From Rhizobiaceae bacterium (lineage in GTDB: Bacteria > Pseudomonadota > Alphaproteobacteria > Rhizobiales > Rhizobiaceae), in assembly GCA_016742175.1 (NCBI GenBank), contig JACVCH010000001.1, forward strand, positions 62,001 through 126,000: 64,000 nucleotides of DNA. The letters run 5' to 3'. The translations under genes and the position numbers were made by a program. This document shows positions 28,100 through 35,989 of the stretch, one piece after another (within the stretch, counting starts at the first letter, position 1; each line of letters begins with the position of its first letter). The notes under the pieces were generated by a model. The model was not told where the DNA came from. It searched no databases and was given only the letters and a program-made list of their open reading frames with translations.

Positions 28100-29128
28100 T
28101 TGGCAGCGAATTCGGGGACGGAATTGGACAAGCGGAAAAAGCAGATACGCTCGTTTGAAGTTGCTGAGCTGGCAAACATCTCGCGTTCAACCGTTTCGCG
28201 CGCCCTGTCAGGTGATCCACGGATATCGGACGACACGCGAGCGCGGGTGGAGGCGGCGGCAGCAACGCTTGGGTACCAGCCAAATCTGATTGCTCGCGGC
28301 TTGAAAAACCAAACGACAGGTATCGTCGGTGTAGTCGTCACCGACCTGGACAATGCATACCATGCACACGCTCTCCAGCTGCTCATTGAGAAACTGGGAG
28401 CAAAGCGCCTTGCGCCGCTCGTATTCGTGGGAAACACCGCTGAAGGGGCCGAGAACGCAATCGCTCGTCTCATGAGTTACCAAGTGGATGCGGTCATTGC
28501 CCTCGCCGCGCCATTCAGCAGTGAAATCGTGGCAGCCTGTCGAGCAGGCAAAAAACCATTGGTTCTGATGAACCGTCACGACGGTCCTGAGGATGTCAGC
28601 TTGGTTTATGGTGATAGCCTTCGAGCTGGGGCAATGGTTGCCGATCACCTAATTGAGCAGGGTGCGACGTCGTTCGCGTTTTTCGCGGGCGACGACACGA
28701 CTTCCATCAGTGCCGATCGTGAGCGTGGTTTTACTGACCGCATTTACGAAAAGGGCTTTCAAATGGTCGGCCGTGCTGCGAGTCGTTATTTGCACGCAGA
28801 AGCCCTGAGAGTTGCACCTGGTCTGCTGGCCAGCGGTGCTCAAGCAATATTCTGTGCTAATGATACTCTTGCATTCGCTCTCGTTGATGCAACTCGGAGT
28901 GCCGAGATAACCACAACTCCCTTGATTGTAGGATACGACAACTCGGCGCTTGCGGCATGGCCTGCCTACAGCCTGACGTCTGTCGATCAGAACCTCGGGG
29001 AAATGACTTCAGTCACGGTGGATATAGCCCAAACCATGGTGACTGGTGCATCCAATAAAGCTCGCCGCGTGATCATCGAGCCTTTCCTGGCTGCACGTAG
29101 GTCGACACAGGGTCAAGCAAGGAAATGA
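28100..29128 (+). CDS. LacI-family transcriptional regulator
   Basis: 342 residues. The HTH and hinge are SFEVAELANISRSTVSRALSG followed by DDTRARVEAAAATLGYQPN and a hinge helix LIARGLK, then a periplasmic-binding-like effector domain (GIVGVVVTDLDNAYHAHAL, AIFCANDTLAFALVDA, IVGYDNSALAAWP). Start is TTG at 28100 behind GGGGAT. It is divergent from the ABC importer and immediately upstream of the nucleoside hydrolase gene (1-bp gap), with a palindromic operator between the divergent starts. It most likely represses both transcripts until a nucleoside or a breakdown product binds. Confidence 0.9.
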   Translation: MAANSGTELDKRKKQIRSFEVAELANISRSTVSRALSGDPRISDDTRARVEAAAATLGYQPNLIARGLKNQTTGIVGVVVTDLDNAYHAHALQLLIEKLGAKRLAPLVFVGNTAEGAENAIARLMSYQVDAVIALAAPFSSEIVAACRAGKKPLVLMNRHDGPEDVSLVYGDSLRAGAMVADHLIEQGATSFAFFAGDDTTSISADRERGFTDRIYEKGFQMVGRAASRYLHAEALRVAPGLLASGAQAIFCANDTLAFALVDATRSAEITTTPLIVGYDNSALAAWPAYSLTSVDQNLGEMTSVTVDIAQTMVTGASNKARRVIIEPFLAARRSTQGQARK

Positions 29129-29129
29129 C

Positions 29130-30119
29130 ATGACGAAGGTTCTGATCGACTGCGATCCGGGGCATGACGATGCTACTGCCATACTGTACGCCGCTCGTCA
29201 TCTCGATCTCATCGGCATCACCACGGTCTACGGCAACCAGTCGGTGGAAAAGACGACACGAAATGCCCTGTCGCTTGCTGCATTGCTCCGCCTGGATGTT
29301 CCAGTAGCACAAGGCTGCGAACAGCCATTAATACGTGCGTTTCGTCACGGTGGAGATGTGCACGGCAAGACAGGTATCGACGGCGCAGAATTGCCAGAAC
29401 CGGTTCAGAGTGTCGTCGATGCACACGCAGTCGATTTCATTATTGAGTCCGCGCGCCAGCACCGCGACGAGCTGGTGCTTTGCCCCATTGGCCCGTTTAC
29501 CAACGTAGCGGTCGCTCTGCGCAAGGAGCCGCGCCTTGCAAAGTGGCTGCGCGGAATTAGCTGCATGGGGGGCACAACGCAGGTTGGTAATACGACACCC
29601 GTAGCCGAATTTAACATTTGGAGCGATCCCGAGGCTGCAGACATCGTTTTCCGAAGTGGCGCGCCGATGTGGATGGTCGGGCTCAATGTTACGCGTCAGG
29701 TAGGTATTACGTCGGACGACATCGAGCGTCTCGACGCAGGTGGCGAAGTTGCGCAGACATATGCCGGGCTATTCGACTTTTTTCGTCAGCGGCTGAGTGA
29801 AATCCATGGAATATCAACTGCATCGCTGCATGACCCGTGTGCGCTGGTCCCGTTCATCGTACCCGATTTCATCACTTATGCGGAGTGTCCGGTTGAGATC
29901 GAACTGAGCAATGGCCTGACACGAGGAATGACAGTGTGCGACTTCCGAAGCCTAACAAGCGCAAAGCTCGAGAATATTAGAGCAAAGACAGCTTCCAATT
30001 GTCAGGTTGCGGTGTCTGTGAACTCGCGTGCACTGGTCGAGCATATAATGGACGCTATTCTGGAATGGCCATCAACTGAAAGCGCGAACGACTATGTGCG
30101 ATCAGATAGCCTATCGTAG
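29130..30119 (+). CDS. Nucleoside hydrolase (inosine-uridine preferring family)
   Basis: 329 residues. KVLIDCDPGHDDATAILYA at residues 3-21 is the Ca2+-binding DxDxxxDD motif that defines the family; the AEFNIWSDPEAADIV region near residue 165 and HDPCAL near residue 230 give the other active-site residues. It cleaves the N-glycosidic bond of ribonucleosides to base and ribose. No signal peptide. Being co-transcribed with the LacI regulator and facing a CUT1 importer, it predicts uptake and cleavage of an exogenous nucleoside. Confidence 0.92.
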   Translation: MTKVLIDCDPGHDDATAILYAARHLDLIGITTVYGNQSVEKTTRNALSLAALLRLDVPVAQGCEQPLIRAFRHGGDVHGKTGIDGAELPEPVQSVVDAHAVDFIIESARQHRDELVLCPIGPFTNVAVALRKEPRLAKWLRGISCMGGTTQVGNTTPVAEFNIWSDPEAADIVFRSGAPMWMVGLNVTRQVGITSDDIERLDAGGEVAQTYAGLFDFFRQRLSEIHGISTASLHDPCALVPFIVPDFITYAECPVEIELSNGLTRGMTVCDFRSLTSAKLENIRAKTASNCQVAVSVNSRALVEHIMDAILEWPSTESANDYVRSDSLS

Positions 30120-30501
30120 AGGAAAGGGTGTGACCGGCGCGCGCTGTCTGATCCGGACGCCCTGAGTAAGCATGCGAAATTTTGGCTCTGGGGCGCAGAA
30201 AAGCAGCTGTAAAGCTAAATCGAACCGCAGGCTATTAGGTTATCGAGTAGCAGTGCAACTGTCGGGAGGTTCGCCGTGCGGGCAAGGCAAAGGACCATCT
30301 GTAAAGCCATTTCTCCGCGCACCGCGTTCGCAGGCAGTCGCCTTCATGGTTGCAATTCGAAGCCGCCATTCGGCTAACCACCCCCTGTCTGCCGATCGAC
30401 GCCGTTGGAGCAGACGCTTGAAAGCGGTTCATCCGCTTCCGACCTCGTAACGGACGTAGACCGTCTCATGCCATTTTCTCGAAACCGGCCGTCCGCCGGC
30501 T
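30120..30501. other. Non-coding stretch at the edge of the copper island
   Basis: About 380 bp with no frame that resembles a known protein and no clear RNA gene. It marks the change from the catabolic cassette to the copper island and may be remnant DNA of an old insertion. Confidence 0.5.
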
Positions 30502-30531
30502 GCGGGGTGAAGTGTCTTGCGGCACCCCCGC
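30502..30531 (-). terminator. GC-rich hairpin downstream of the copA operon
   Basis: On the minus strand GCGGGGGTG pairs with CACCCCGC around a 13-base loop, 26 bp after the end of the small 36-residue gene. There is no T-run, so it is only a possible terminator. Confidence 0.4.
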
Positions 30532-30556
30532 CTACCAAGGCACCAGTCGGTTCTTC

Positions 30557-30667
30557 TCATCTGAAAAACAGATACTTAACAAGGGCGGCTACGACGAGTA
30601 TGAGGACTGCCGAGCCGAGAAGGCCCCAAAGTCCCATTCCCCACATCATTCCACCATCCATCTTCAT
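30557..30667 (-). CDS. 36-residue membrane protein downstream of copA
   Basis: A very short gene: MKMDGGMMWGMGLWGLLGSA then VLILVVAALVKYLFFR. The Met-rich head is followed by one membrane helix and a basic end. AAGGAG at 30674-30679 lies 6 bp before the ATG at 30667; an ATG at 30673 is too close to it. It starts 52 bp after the copA stop on the same strand. Met-rich heads can bind Cu(I), and similar tiny membrane proteins accompany P1B ATPases in alphaproteobacteria; a role as regulator or chaperone for CopA is inference. Confidence 0.7.
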   Translation of the reverse strand: MKMDGGMMWGMGLWGLLGSAVLILVVAALVKYLFFR

Positions 30668-30718
30668 GGTCATCTCCTTGAACTGTGCGGCTTCCGCTGA
30701 CTAGATTGTCGGCTGGCG

Positions 30719-33190
30719 TCAATCGGCGGCTGCAGTGAACCGTCTAAGGCGCAATGAATTCGCGAGAACGAAGACGCTCGAAAGGGCCATCGCTCCGGCC
30801 GCGAGGACAGGTGACAGGAGGATTGCGAACGCGGGGTACAGGATGCCCGCTGCGACCGGGATCAGCGCTGTGTTGTAGGCGAAAGCCCAGAACAGGTTCT
30901 GCCGGATGTTGCCGATCGTCGCTTTCGACAGGGCGATGGCGTTGGGGATGGAGTGAAGGCTTCCGGACATCAGGACCACATCGGCCGCCTCGATTGCAAT
31001 ATCGGTTCCCGTTCCGATGGCCAGACCTACATCGGCTTCGGCGAGCGCCGGAGCGTCGTTGATCCCGTCACCGACGAACGCCACCGCGCCATGCTCGCGC
31101 TTGAGGCGGCGGATCGCCTCGACCTTGCCGTCGGGGAGCACTTCCGAGACGACGTCGTCGATGCCGAGACGGTCGGCGATCGCCTGCGCCGTACGCGCAT
31201 TGTCGCCGGTGATCATCGCCACCTTGAGGCCGAGGCGGTGAAGCGCGGCAATCGCGTGGGGCGTCGCGGGCTTGATCGGATCAGCGACCGCGATGACGGC
31301 AGCCGGTCTGCCGCCGACCGCGGCATAGAGTGGCGTCTTGCCCTCGACGGCGAGCTGGTCCGCCTTGACGCGGAAGCGGGAAACGTCGATGCCGATTTTT
31401 GCCATGAACCTGTCTGCACCGACCTCGATCCGCACGCTGTCGGACACACCGCGGACGCCCAGGCCCGTCATCGATTCGAAAGACTCGATTTCGGGAAGTG
31501 CGATGCCCTCCGCCTGCGCCGCATCGACGATCGCGCCCGCGATCGGATGTTCCGACTTCGACTCCACCGCGGCGACCAGCCCCAGAACCATGGACCTGTC
31601 GAACCCGTCGGCCGTCACGAAATCGGTGAGCGTCGGCTTGCCCTCGGTCAACGTCCCGGTCTTATCGAAGGCGACGACTCGGGCGTCTTTCAAAGACTGC
31701 AGCGCCTCGCCCTTGCGGAAAAGCACGCCCATTTCCGCGCCGCGGCCGGTGCCGACCATGATCGATGTCGGCGTTGCAAGCCCCATGGCGCAGGGGCAGG
31801 CGATGATGAGGACGGCGACGGCGTTGACGAGGGCGAAGGTCAGTGCGGGCGACGGACCGAAGACCAGCCAGACCGCGAAGGTCAGGACCGCGACGGCCAT
31901 CACTGCGGGGACGAACCACATCGTGATCCTGTCGACTAGAGCCTGGATCGGCAGTTTCGAGCCCTGCGCCTCCTCGACCATGCGGATGATCTGCGCCAGC
32001 ACGGTCCCGCCGCCGACGGCGGTCGCACGGAAAGCGAACGCGCCCTTCTGGTTGACAGTGCCGCCCACGACGCCGCTGCCGGGCGACTTGGCGACCGGGA
32101 CCGGTTCGCCCGTGATCATGGATTCGTCGACGTAGCTTTCGCCTTCGACGAGTTCGCCATCGACCGGAATGCGCTCGCCGGGACGAACGTCGATCACGTC
32201 TCCCGCTGCGACGTTCGCGATCGGCAGTTCGACCGTCGTCTCTCCGCGGCGCACGCGCGCGGTCTTGGCCTGCAATCCGACGAGCCTCTTGATCGCCTCC
32301 GACGTCCGGCCTTTTGCCCGCGCTTCGAGATAGCGGCCGAGAAGGATGAGGGTCACGATCACCGCGGCCGCTTCGTAGTAGACGTTGACGGTGCCTTCGG
32401 GCAGCAAGGCGGGCGCGAAGGTGGCGACGAGCGAATAGCCATAGGCGGCGATCGTTCCCACGGCGACGAGCGAATTCATGTCGGGTGTTGCGCGCAGCAG
32501 GGCGGGGAAGCCCTTCCGGTAGAATCGGATGCCCGGTACGAACAGGACAAGGGTGGTGAGCGCGTACTGGATGTACCAGCTGCCCTGCATACCGATCGTA
32601 TTGGCGATCAGCTCATGGATCGCTGGAACGAGATGCGAGCCCATCTCGAGGATGAAAACGGGCACCGTGAGCAAGGCGGCGACCGTCAGATCGCGCCGCA
32701 ATTCGCGGCGCTCCTCGTCCTTTCGCTCGTCGGCGGTCTCACCCGCCGTTCCGGCCTCGTCGATGGCCCGCGCTTCGTAGCCGGCAGCCACTACAGCAGC
32801 CTTGAGGTCACGCATGTCCGCCGACCCGGCGATCGTAGCCCGTTCCGTCGCGAGATTGACTGATGCGTCCGTAACGCCGGGGACCTGCCGCAGTGCTCTT
32901 TCGACGGCTCCGACGCACGAGGCGCAGCTCATGACGTCGATTGCCATGGACACTGATTGTTCGGCTGTCACAGCATAGCCTGCAGCCTCGACGGCTTTTG
33001 CAAGCGCGTTCCGGTCGAGGTTCGTTCCGCGGATTGTCGCTTTCTCGGTCGCGAGATTGACGGAAACATTCTCGACGCCCGGGACTTTCGATAAGGCCTG
33101 CTCGACCCTGCCCACGCAGGACGCGCAGCTCATGCCTTCCACAGCAAGCGAAGTGGTCGACGAGGATTGGTTCCTGAACGGAGCATTCAC
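30719..33190 (-). CDS. copA: Cu(I)-translocating P1B-type ATPase, CPC class
   Basis: About 823 residues. Two N-terminal heavy-metal-binding domains ([15 protein letters not shown], then [15 protein letters not shown]) precede eight membrane segments. The metal site is [13 protein letters not shown], the phosphorylation site DKTGTLTEG, the hinge [16 protein letters not shown], and actuator MTGEPVPV. It exports Cu(I) from the cytosol. I chose the GTG at 33190 because AAGGAG lies 8 bp upstream; an ATG at 33217 has no ribosome site but is close to the predicted transcription start and could be used leaderless. A CueR-type promoter lies upstream at 33226-33256. Confidence 0.93.
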   Translation of the reverse strand: MNAPFRNQSSSTTSLAVEGMSCASCVGRVEQALSKVPGVENVSVNLATEKATIRGTNLDRNALAKAVEAAGYAVTAEQSVSMAIDVMSCASCVGAVERALRQVPGVTDASVNLATERATIAGSADMRDLKAAVVAAGYEARAIDEAGTAGETADERKDEERRELRRDLTVAALLTVPVFILEMGSHLVPAIHELIANTIGMQGSWYIQYALTTLVLFVPGIRFYRKGFPALLRATPDMNSLVAVGTIAAYGYSLVATFAPALLPEGTVNVYYEAAAVIVTLILLGRYLEARAKGRTSEAIKRLVGLQAKTARVRRGETTVELPIANVAAGDVIDVRPGERIPVDGELVEGESYVDESMITGEPVPVAKSPGSGVVGGTVNQKGAFAFRATAVGGGTVLAQIIRMVEEAQGSKLPIQALVDRITMWFVPAVMAVAVLTFAVWLVFGPSPALTFALVNAVAVLIIACPCAMGLATPTSIMVGTGRGAEMGVLFRKGEALQSLKDARVVAFDKTGTLTEGKPTLTDFVTADGFDRSMVLGLVAAVESKSEHPIAGAIVDAAQAEGIALPEIESFESMTGLGVRGVSDSVRIEVGADRFMAKIGIDVSRFRVKADQLAVEGKTPLYAAVGGRPAAVIAVADPIKPATPHAIAALHRLGLKVAMITGDNARTAQAIADRLGIDDVVSEVLPDGKVEAIRRLKREHGAVAFVGDGINDAPALAEADVGLAIGTGTDIAIEAADVVLMSGSLHSIPNAIALSKATIGNIRQNLFWAFAYNTALIPVAAGILYPAFAILLSPVLAAGAMALSSVFVLANSLRLRRFTAAAD

Positions 33191-33225
33191 GGCTGCTTCT
33201 CCTTGAGTGGAGTTCATTTTTGGCA

Positions 33226-33256
33226 ACGATGGCGCTTCCCGCCGCTGGAAGGTCAA
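33226..33256 (-). promoter_or_regulatory. CueR-type promoter of copA
   Basis: On the minus strand TTGACC (-35, 33256-33251) and CATCGT (-10, 33231-33226) are 19 bp apart, the long spacer of MerR-family promoters. The spacer holds the dyad CTTCC-N7-GGAAG that defines Cu-sensing CueR sites. Confidence 0.85.
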
Positions 33257-33317
33257 GCGTTTATTCCGGCCGACACTTTTCTCAGCACGAATGGCGACTT
33301 TTCTTGCCAGACGTCTG

Positions 33318-33348
33318 TTGACCTTCCAGCGGCGGGAAGCCGCATAAG
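33318..33348 (+). promoter_or_regulatory. CueR-type promoter of copZ and downstream genes
   Basis: TTGACC at 33318-33323 and CATAAG at 33343-33348 with a 19-bp spacer carrying the same CTTCC-AGCGGCG-GGAAG dyad as the divergent copA promoter. It lies 32 bp before the copZ ATG. Confidence 0.85.
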
Positions 33349-33379
33349 CCTTCTCCAGTCGAGAAAAAAGGAGACCGAC

Positions 33380-33574
33380 ATGCAGCTCAAGATCGAGAAG
33401 ATGGCCTGTGGCGGGTGCGTGAAGACTGTGACGGCAACCGTCACAGCGGTGGATCCGGCAGCCAGGGTTGAGGCCGACACGGCGGCTAGGACCGTAAAGA
33501 TCGAGACCACGGCCAGCGCCCCCGCGATCGAACGCGCATTGGCCGACGCCGGTTACCCGGCCCAACCGTTTTGA
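33380..33574 (+). CDS. copZ: Copper chaperone CopZ (heavy-metal-associated domain)
   Basis: 64 residues forming one ferredoxin-like HMA fold. The Cu(I)-binding motif is [11 protein letters not shown] at residues 7-17 (MxCxxC). It hands copper to CopA and CueR in the cytosol. The ATG at 33380 follows AAAAGGAG. Longer in-frame starts would include the CueR promoter and are rejected. It is divergent from copA, sharing a 190-bp regulatory gap. Confidence 0.92.
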   Translation: MQLKIEKMACGGCVKTVTATVTAVDPAARVEADTAARTVKIETTASAPAIERALADAGYPAQPF

Positions 33575-33585
33575 CGAAGGGCGCG

Positions 33586-33747
33586 ATGGACAAGTTGCCC
33601 CCCATCTTCATCGCGGCCTCCCTCGTTGCGGCCGCAGGTCTCGCCTACGCCCAGAGCCAGATCGGCGAGCCTATGGGGCCCGACGCTGCGCCAGGACATG
33701 CCGTTCACGGCAGCGCCCAACCCGGCGCTCCAGTCGGCATGGAATGA
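33586..33747 (+). CDS. 53-residue exported or membrane-anchored small protein
   Basis: [20 protein letters not shown] leads into [10 protein letters not shown] and then a short Pro/Gly/His tail ([16 protein letters not shown]). The hydrophobic segment ending in AYA-Q reads as a signal peptide with a cleavage site near residue 22, leaving about 31 periplasmic residues with two His and three Met. It is 11 bp after copZ and its stop overlaps a possible upstream start of the next gene. No family recognised; a periplasmic copper-binding peptide is a guess. Confidence 0.6.
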   Translation: MDKLPPIFIAASLVAAAGLAYAQSQIGEPMGPDAAPGHAVHGSAQPGAPVGME

Positions 33748-33842
33748 AGGGCGCAGTCGGCGCGAAGTGGCTGCCGGATCGGCAACGTTCGATTTCGGCC
33801 GGTCGCAGCGTCGGGCAACGTCTCACAAGGAAGGGAATGGCA

Positions 33843-34610
33843 ATGGATGTCGGAAGAAACAAAAATGCTGACCTTTTCCGGATGGTCACTCCGGAACATA
33901 CCTGTCCGTGGGGTTTGAAGACGCTCGACCTCCTGAAGCGCGAAGGTTACGAGGTCGAGGATCACCAGCTGACCTCCCGCGCCGAGATCGATGCGTTCAA
34001 GGCCACACATGGCGTGGAGACGACGCCGCAGACCTTCATCGAGGGAGTGCGCGTCGGCGGATATGACGACCTCCGGGCCTATTTCGGCAAGGAGACGAAG
34101 GACAAGGACGCGGTCACCTATATGCCCGTCATCGCCCTGTTCGCGATGGCCGCCCTGATGGCATTGGCGGCGAGCTGGGCGGCGTTCGAGAGTGTATTCA
34201 CCATCGCTGCGGGCGAGTGGTTCATCGCCATCGCCATGTGTCTTCTCGCGCTGCAGAAGCTCAAGGACGTCGACGGCTTCGCGACGATGTTCCTTAATTA
34301 CGACCTCCTGGCGCAACGCTGGGTCCGCTATGCCTATATCTATCCGTTCGCCGAGGGGCTGGCAGGCGTGTTGATGATCGCCGGTGCGCTAATGTGGCTA
34401 TCGATCCCCGTTGCCTTGTTCATCGGCACGATCGGCGCGGTTTCCGTGTTCAAGGCCGTCTATGTCGACAAGCGGGAGTTGAAGTGCGCCTGCGTCGGCG
34501 GCGACAGTAACGTTCCGCTCGGCTTCGTCTCGCTGACGGAGAACCTGATGATGGTCGCCATGGCGGTCTGGATGCTTTTGAAGCCAATGGGCATGGGCCT
34601 TGGCCACTGA
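33843..34610 (+). CDS. Glutaredoxin domain fused to a MauE-like membrane domain
   Basis: 255 residues. The first ~90 are a glutaredoxin fold: MVTPEHTCPWGLKTLDLLKR has a CPWG site with a single redox Cys, and GVETTPQTFIEGVRVGGYDDL is the cis-Pro/GSH region. Four membrane segments follow (about residues 95-240), and KRELKCACVGGDSNVPLGFV near residue 210 is the CxC-loop typical of MauE/DoxX-like proteins. It could pass reducing equivalents across the membrane to copper proteins; that is inference. ATG 33843 has AAGGAAGG at 8 bp; ATG 33837 is closer to it. Confidence 0.8.
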   Translation: MDVGRNKNADLFRMVTPEHTCPWGLKTLDLLKREGYEVEDHQLTSRAEIDAFKATHGVETTPQTFIEGVRVGGYDDLRAYFGKETKDKDAVTYMPVIALFAMAALMALAASWAAFESVFTIAAGEWFIAIAMCLLALQKLKDVDGFATMFLNYDLLAQRWVRYAYIYPFAEGLAGVLMIAGALMWLSIPVALFIGTIGAVSVFKAVYVDKRELKCACVGGDSNVPLGFVSLTENLMMVAMAVWMLLKPMGMGLGH

Positions 34611-34629
34611 AAGAAGGAGAACGGGAAAC

Positions 34630-35112
34630 ATGGACAACCATGCGCATTCCAAGGGCCATTCCGGCCACGCGCGGCCCTACCTGATGTTCTGGGTCAACAT
34701 GGCGCTCAGCCTGGTCGTCATGTACGTCGTGATGTTCACGATGATCGACGGTCCGGCTGACTTTCGGAACAATCTGAACATGGCCTACATGGCCGTGACG
34801 ATGTGGGCTCCAATGGGCGTCTTCATGCTCGCCACCATGGGCGGCATGTACCGCCGCAAAGCCCTGAACCTGGTCATGTACGGGGCGTTCGTGGCCCTGA
34901 CCATCGGATCGTTCTGGGCGACGCGCGCTCAGGCGCTGATCGACGACCGGCAATTCATCGCGTCGATGATCCCCCATCATTCGGGGGCCATCCTGATGTG
35001 CCGCGAAGCGGCCTTGGCCGATCAGGAACTGGTGGCTCTGTGCGCGGAGATTATCGAGGCGCAACGTTCCGAGATCGACCAGATGGAGCGCATCGCTGCG
35101 AGGCTGGATTAA
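34630..35112 (+). CDS. DUF305 membrane-anchored protein
   Basis: 160 residues. Three or four hydrophobic segments (PYLMFWVNMALSLVVMYVVM onward) precede a short DUF305 motif: RQFIASMIPHHSGAILMCREA near residue 115, then AEIIEAQRSEIDQM. DUF305 proteins are exported ferritin-like four-helix proteins found with copper and silver resistance genes. The His-rich head (DNHAHSKGHSGH) could bind metal. A GAAGGAG site precedes ATG 34630. It lies 19 bp after the glutaredoxin-MauE gene. Confidence 0.88.
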   Translation: MDNHAHSKGHSGHARPYLMFWVNMALSLVVMYVVMFTMIDGPADFRNNLNMAYMAVTMWAPMGVFMLATMGGMYRRKALNLVMYGAFVALTIGSFWATRAQALIDDRQFIASMIPHHSGAILMCREAALADQELVALCAEIIEAQRSEIDQMERIAARLD

Positions 35113-35212
35113 GTCCGGCTCGAATTGGCGCTTCGCCGCCAATCCGGTCGGTCACGATTTTCGGGAAGATCCTGCTCCGGTCACATTGGCTTGTCCGATC
35201 ATCGCCCGCTGC

Positions 35213-35228
35213 TTTACGGATTTGTAAA
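35213..35228. promoter_or_regulatory. Response-regulator box, TTTAC-N6-GTAAA
   Basis: A perfect 5-bp inverted repeat with 6-bp spacer (35213-35217 and 35224-35228). It ends 11 bp upstream of a TTGACC (-35) at 35240-35245, and a CATAGG/TAGGAT (-10) follows. This is the geometry of an activator site for an OmpR-family regulator such as the CopR/CusR-like protein encoded at 39786. Confidence 0.55.
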
Positions 35229-35275
35229 GAATGGTGTTCTTGACCGGCATGGCGTCGTCATTCATAGGATTCAGG

Positions 35276-35683
35276 ATGGCACTCGCGAAGGTAGATTTCG
35301 GACGCACGGGGAAGCTGGCAATCCAGCTTCTGGTAGCTGTCGTCCTTCTCCTGAGCCCCTATGCGCAGATTGCTGCGGCGGGAGGGGTTGGCGGCGGCGA
35401 TTTTGCTGCTGACCACCATATGACCATGAACCAAGACGATCATGGCGATCACGACGATCATGGTCACGCCGCAGATAGCCCTTCCGGGCAAGAGAACGGC
35501 CATCATGGCTCGTCGTCGGACATGGCAGCGCAGTGCTGTGACATGTTCTGCGTCGGGTACGCCTTTTGCGTCCCTGCTTACGGGCTGCCTGCACGGGCGG
35601 CTGTGCAGGTTGAGCATGTAATCGCCGACGCCGATGTCGCGCCCGGCGAGTGGGTTCTGCCACATCGTCCTCCAAACGCCTGA
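35276..35683 (+). CDS. His/Cys-rich exported protein of the copper island
   Basis: 135 residues. A signal-like helix (LAIQLLVAVVLLLSPYAQIAAAG) leads to a His/Asp-rich region (DHHMTMNQDDHGDHDDHGH) and then AAQCCDMFCVGYAFC, dense in Cys. Metal binding is very likely; family not recognised. ATG 35276 has AGGA at 35266-35269. Earlier in-frame ATGs at 35231 and 35249 lie inside the predicted promoter and are rejected. It opens a run of genes through cusF (39675) all on the plus strand. Confidence 0.65.
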   Translation: MALAKVDFGRTGKLAIQLLVAVVLLLSPYAQIAAAGGVGGGDFAADHHMTMNQDDHGDHDDHGHAADSPSGQENGHHGSSSDMAAQCCDMFCVGYAFCVPAYGLPARAAVQVEHVIADADVAPGEWVLPHRPPNA

Positions 35684-35767
35684 CCTGAATTCAGCCTTTT
35701 GAGGCCGTGACCGCCGGGAATCCGCCAGCGGTCGGCGCTCGTCGAATTCAAAGATCAGGTAATTCAC

Positions 35768-35989
35768 ATGAACAAGACCGTTTCGATGGTCGCGCTACCG
35801 CTATTCGTGGGCGGCTGCGCGGCGACATTGCCGGCCGACGTCACACCGACGCGTTCGCCCGCACTGCCCTATGAGGCGAGCCGCCTCCATCATCACAACC
35901 CGATCGGTGCCTACACGCATCGGGTTCCCGTCGAGCCGCGTCCTTGGCGGCAGCAAAACGATGCCCAGGGACCGGGAGGCGGCCAATGA
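35768..35989 (+). CDS. Small lipoprotein upstream of the TolC-like gene
   Basis: 73 residues. The signal MNKTVSMVALPLFVGGCAAT contains a lipobox (FVGGC), so the mature protein starts at Cys 17 and is lipid-anchored, probably in the outer membrane. The rest is Pro/Arg/His-rich (SRLHHHNPIGAYTHRVP). Its stop overlaps the TolC-like gene start as ATGA. The signal is very similar to that of the next protein (LPLFxGGCAAT), suggesting both are handled together. Confidence 0.75.
   Translation: MNKTVSMVALPLFVGGCAATLPADVTPTRSPALPYEASRLHHHNPIGAYTHRVPVEPRPWRQQNDAQGPGGGQ

Noticed and set aside
17109-30119. CRISPR array or tRNA genes in the accessory segment
   Set aside because: No regularly spaced repeats and no cloverleaf-like sequence with a CCA-adjacent acceptor stem was found on reading.
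33218-33565. N-terminal extension of the CPC ATPase
   Set aside because: The extension would read through the divergent CueR promoters and copZ on the other strand and has no family sequence.
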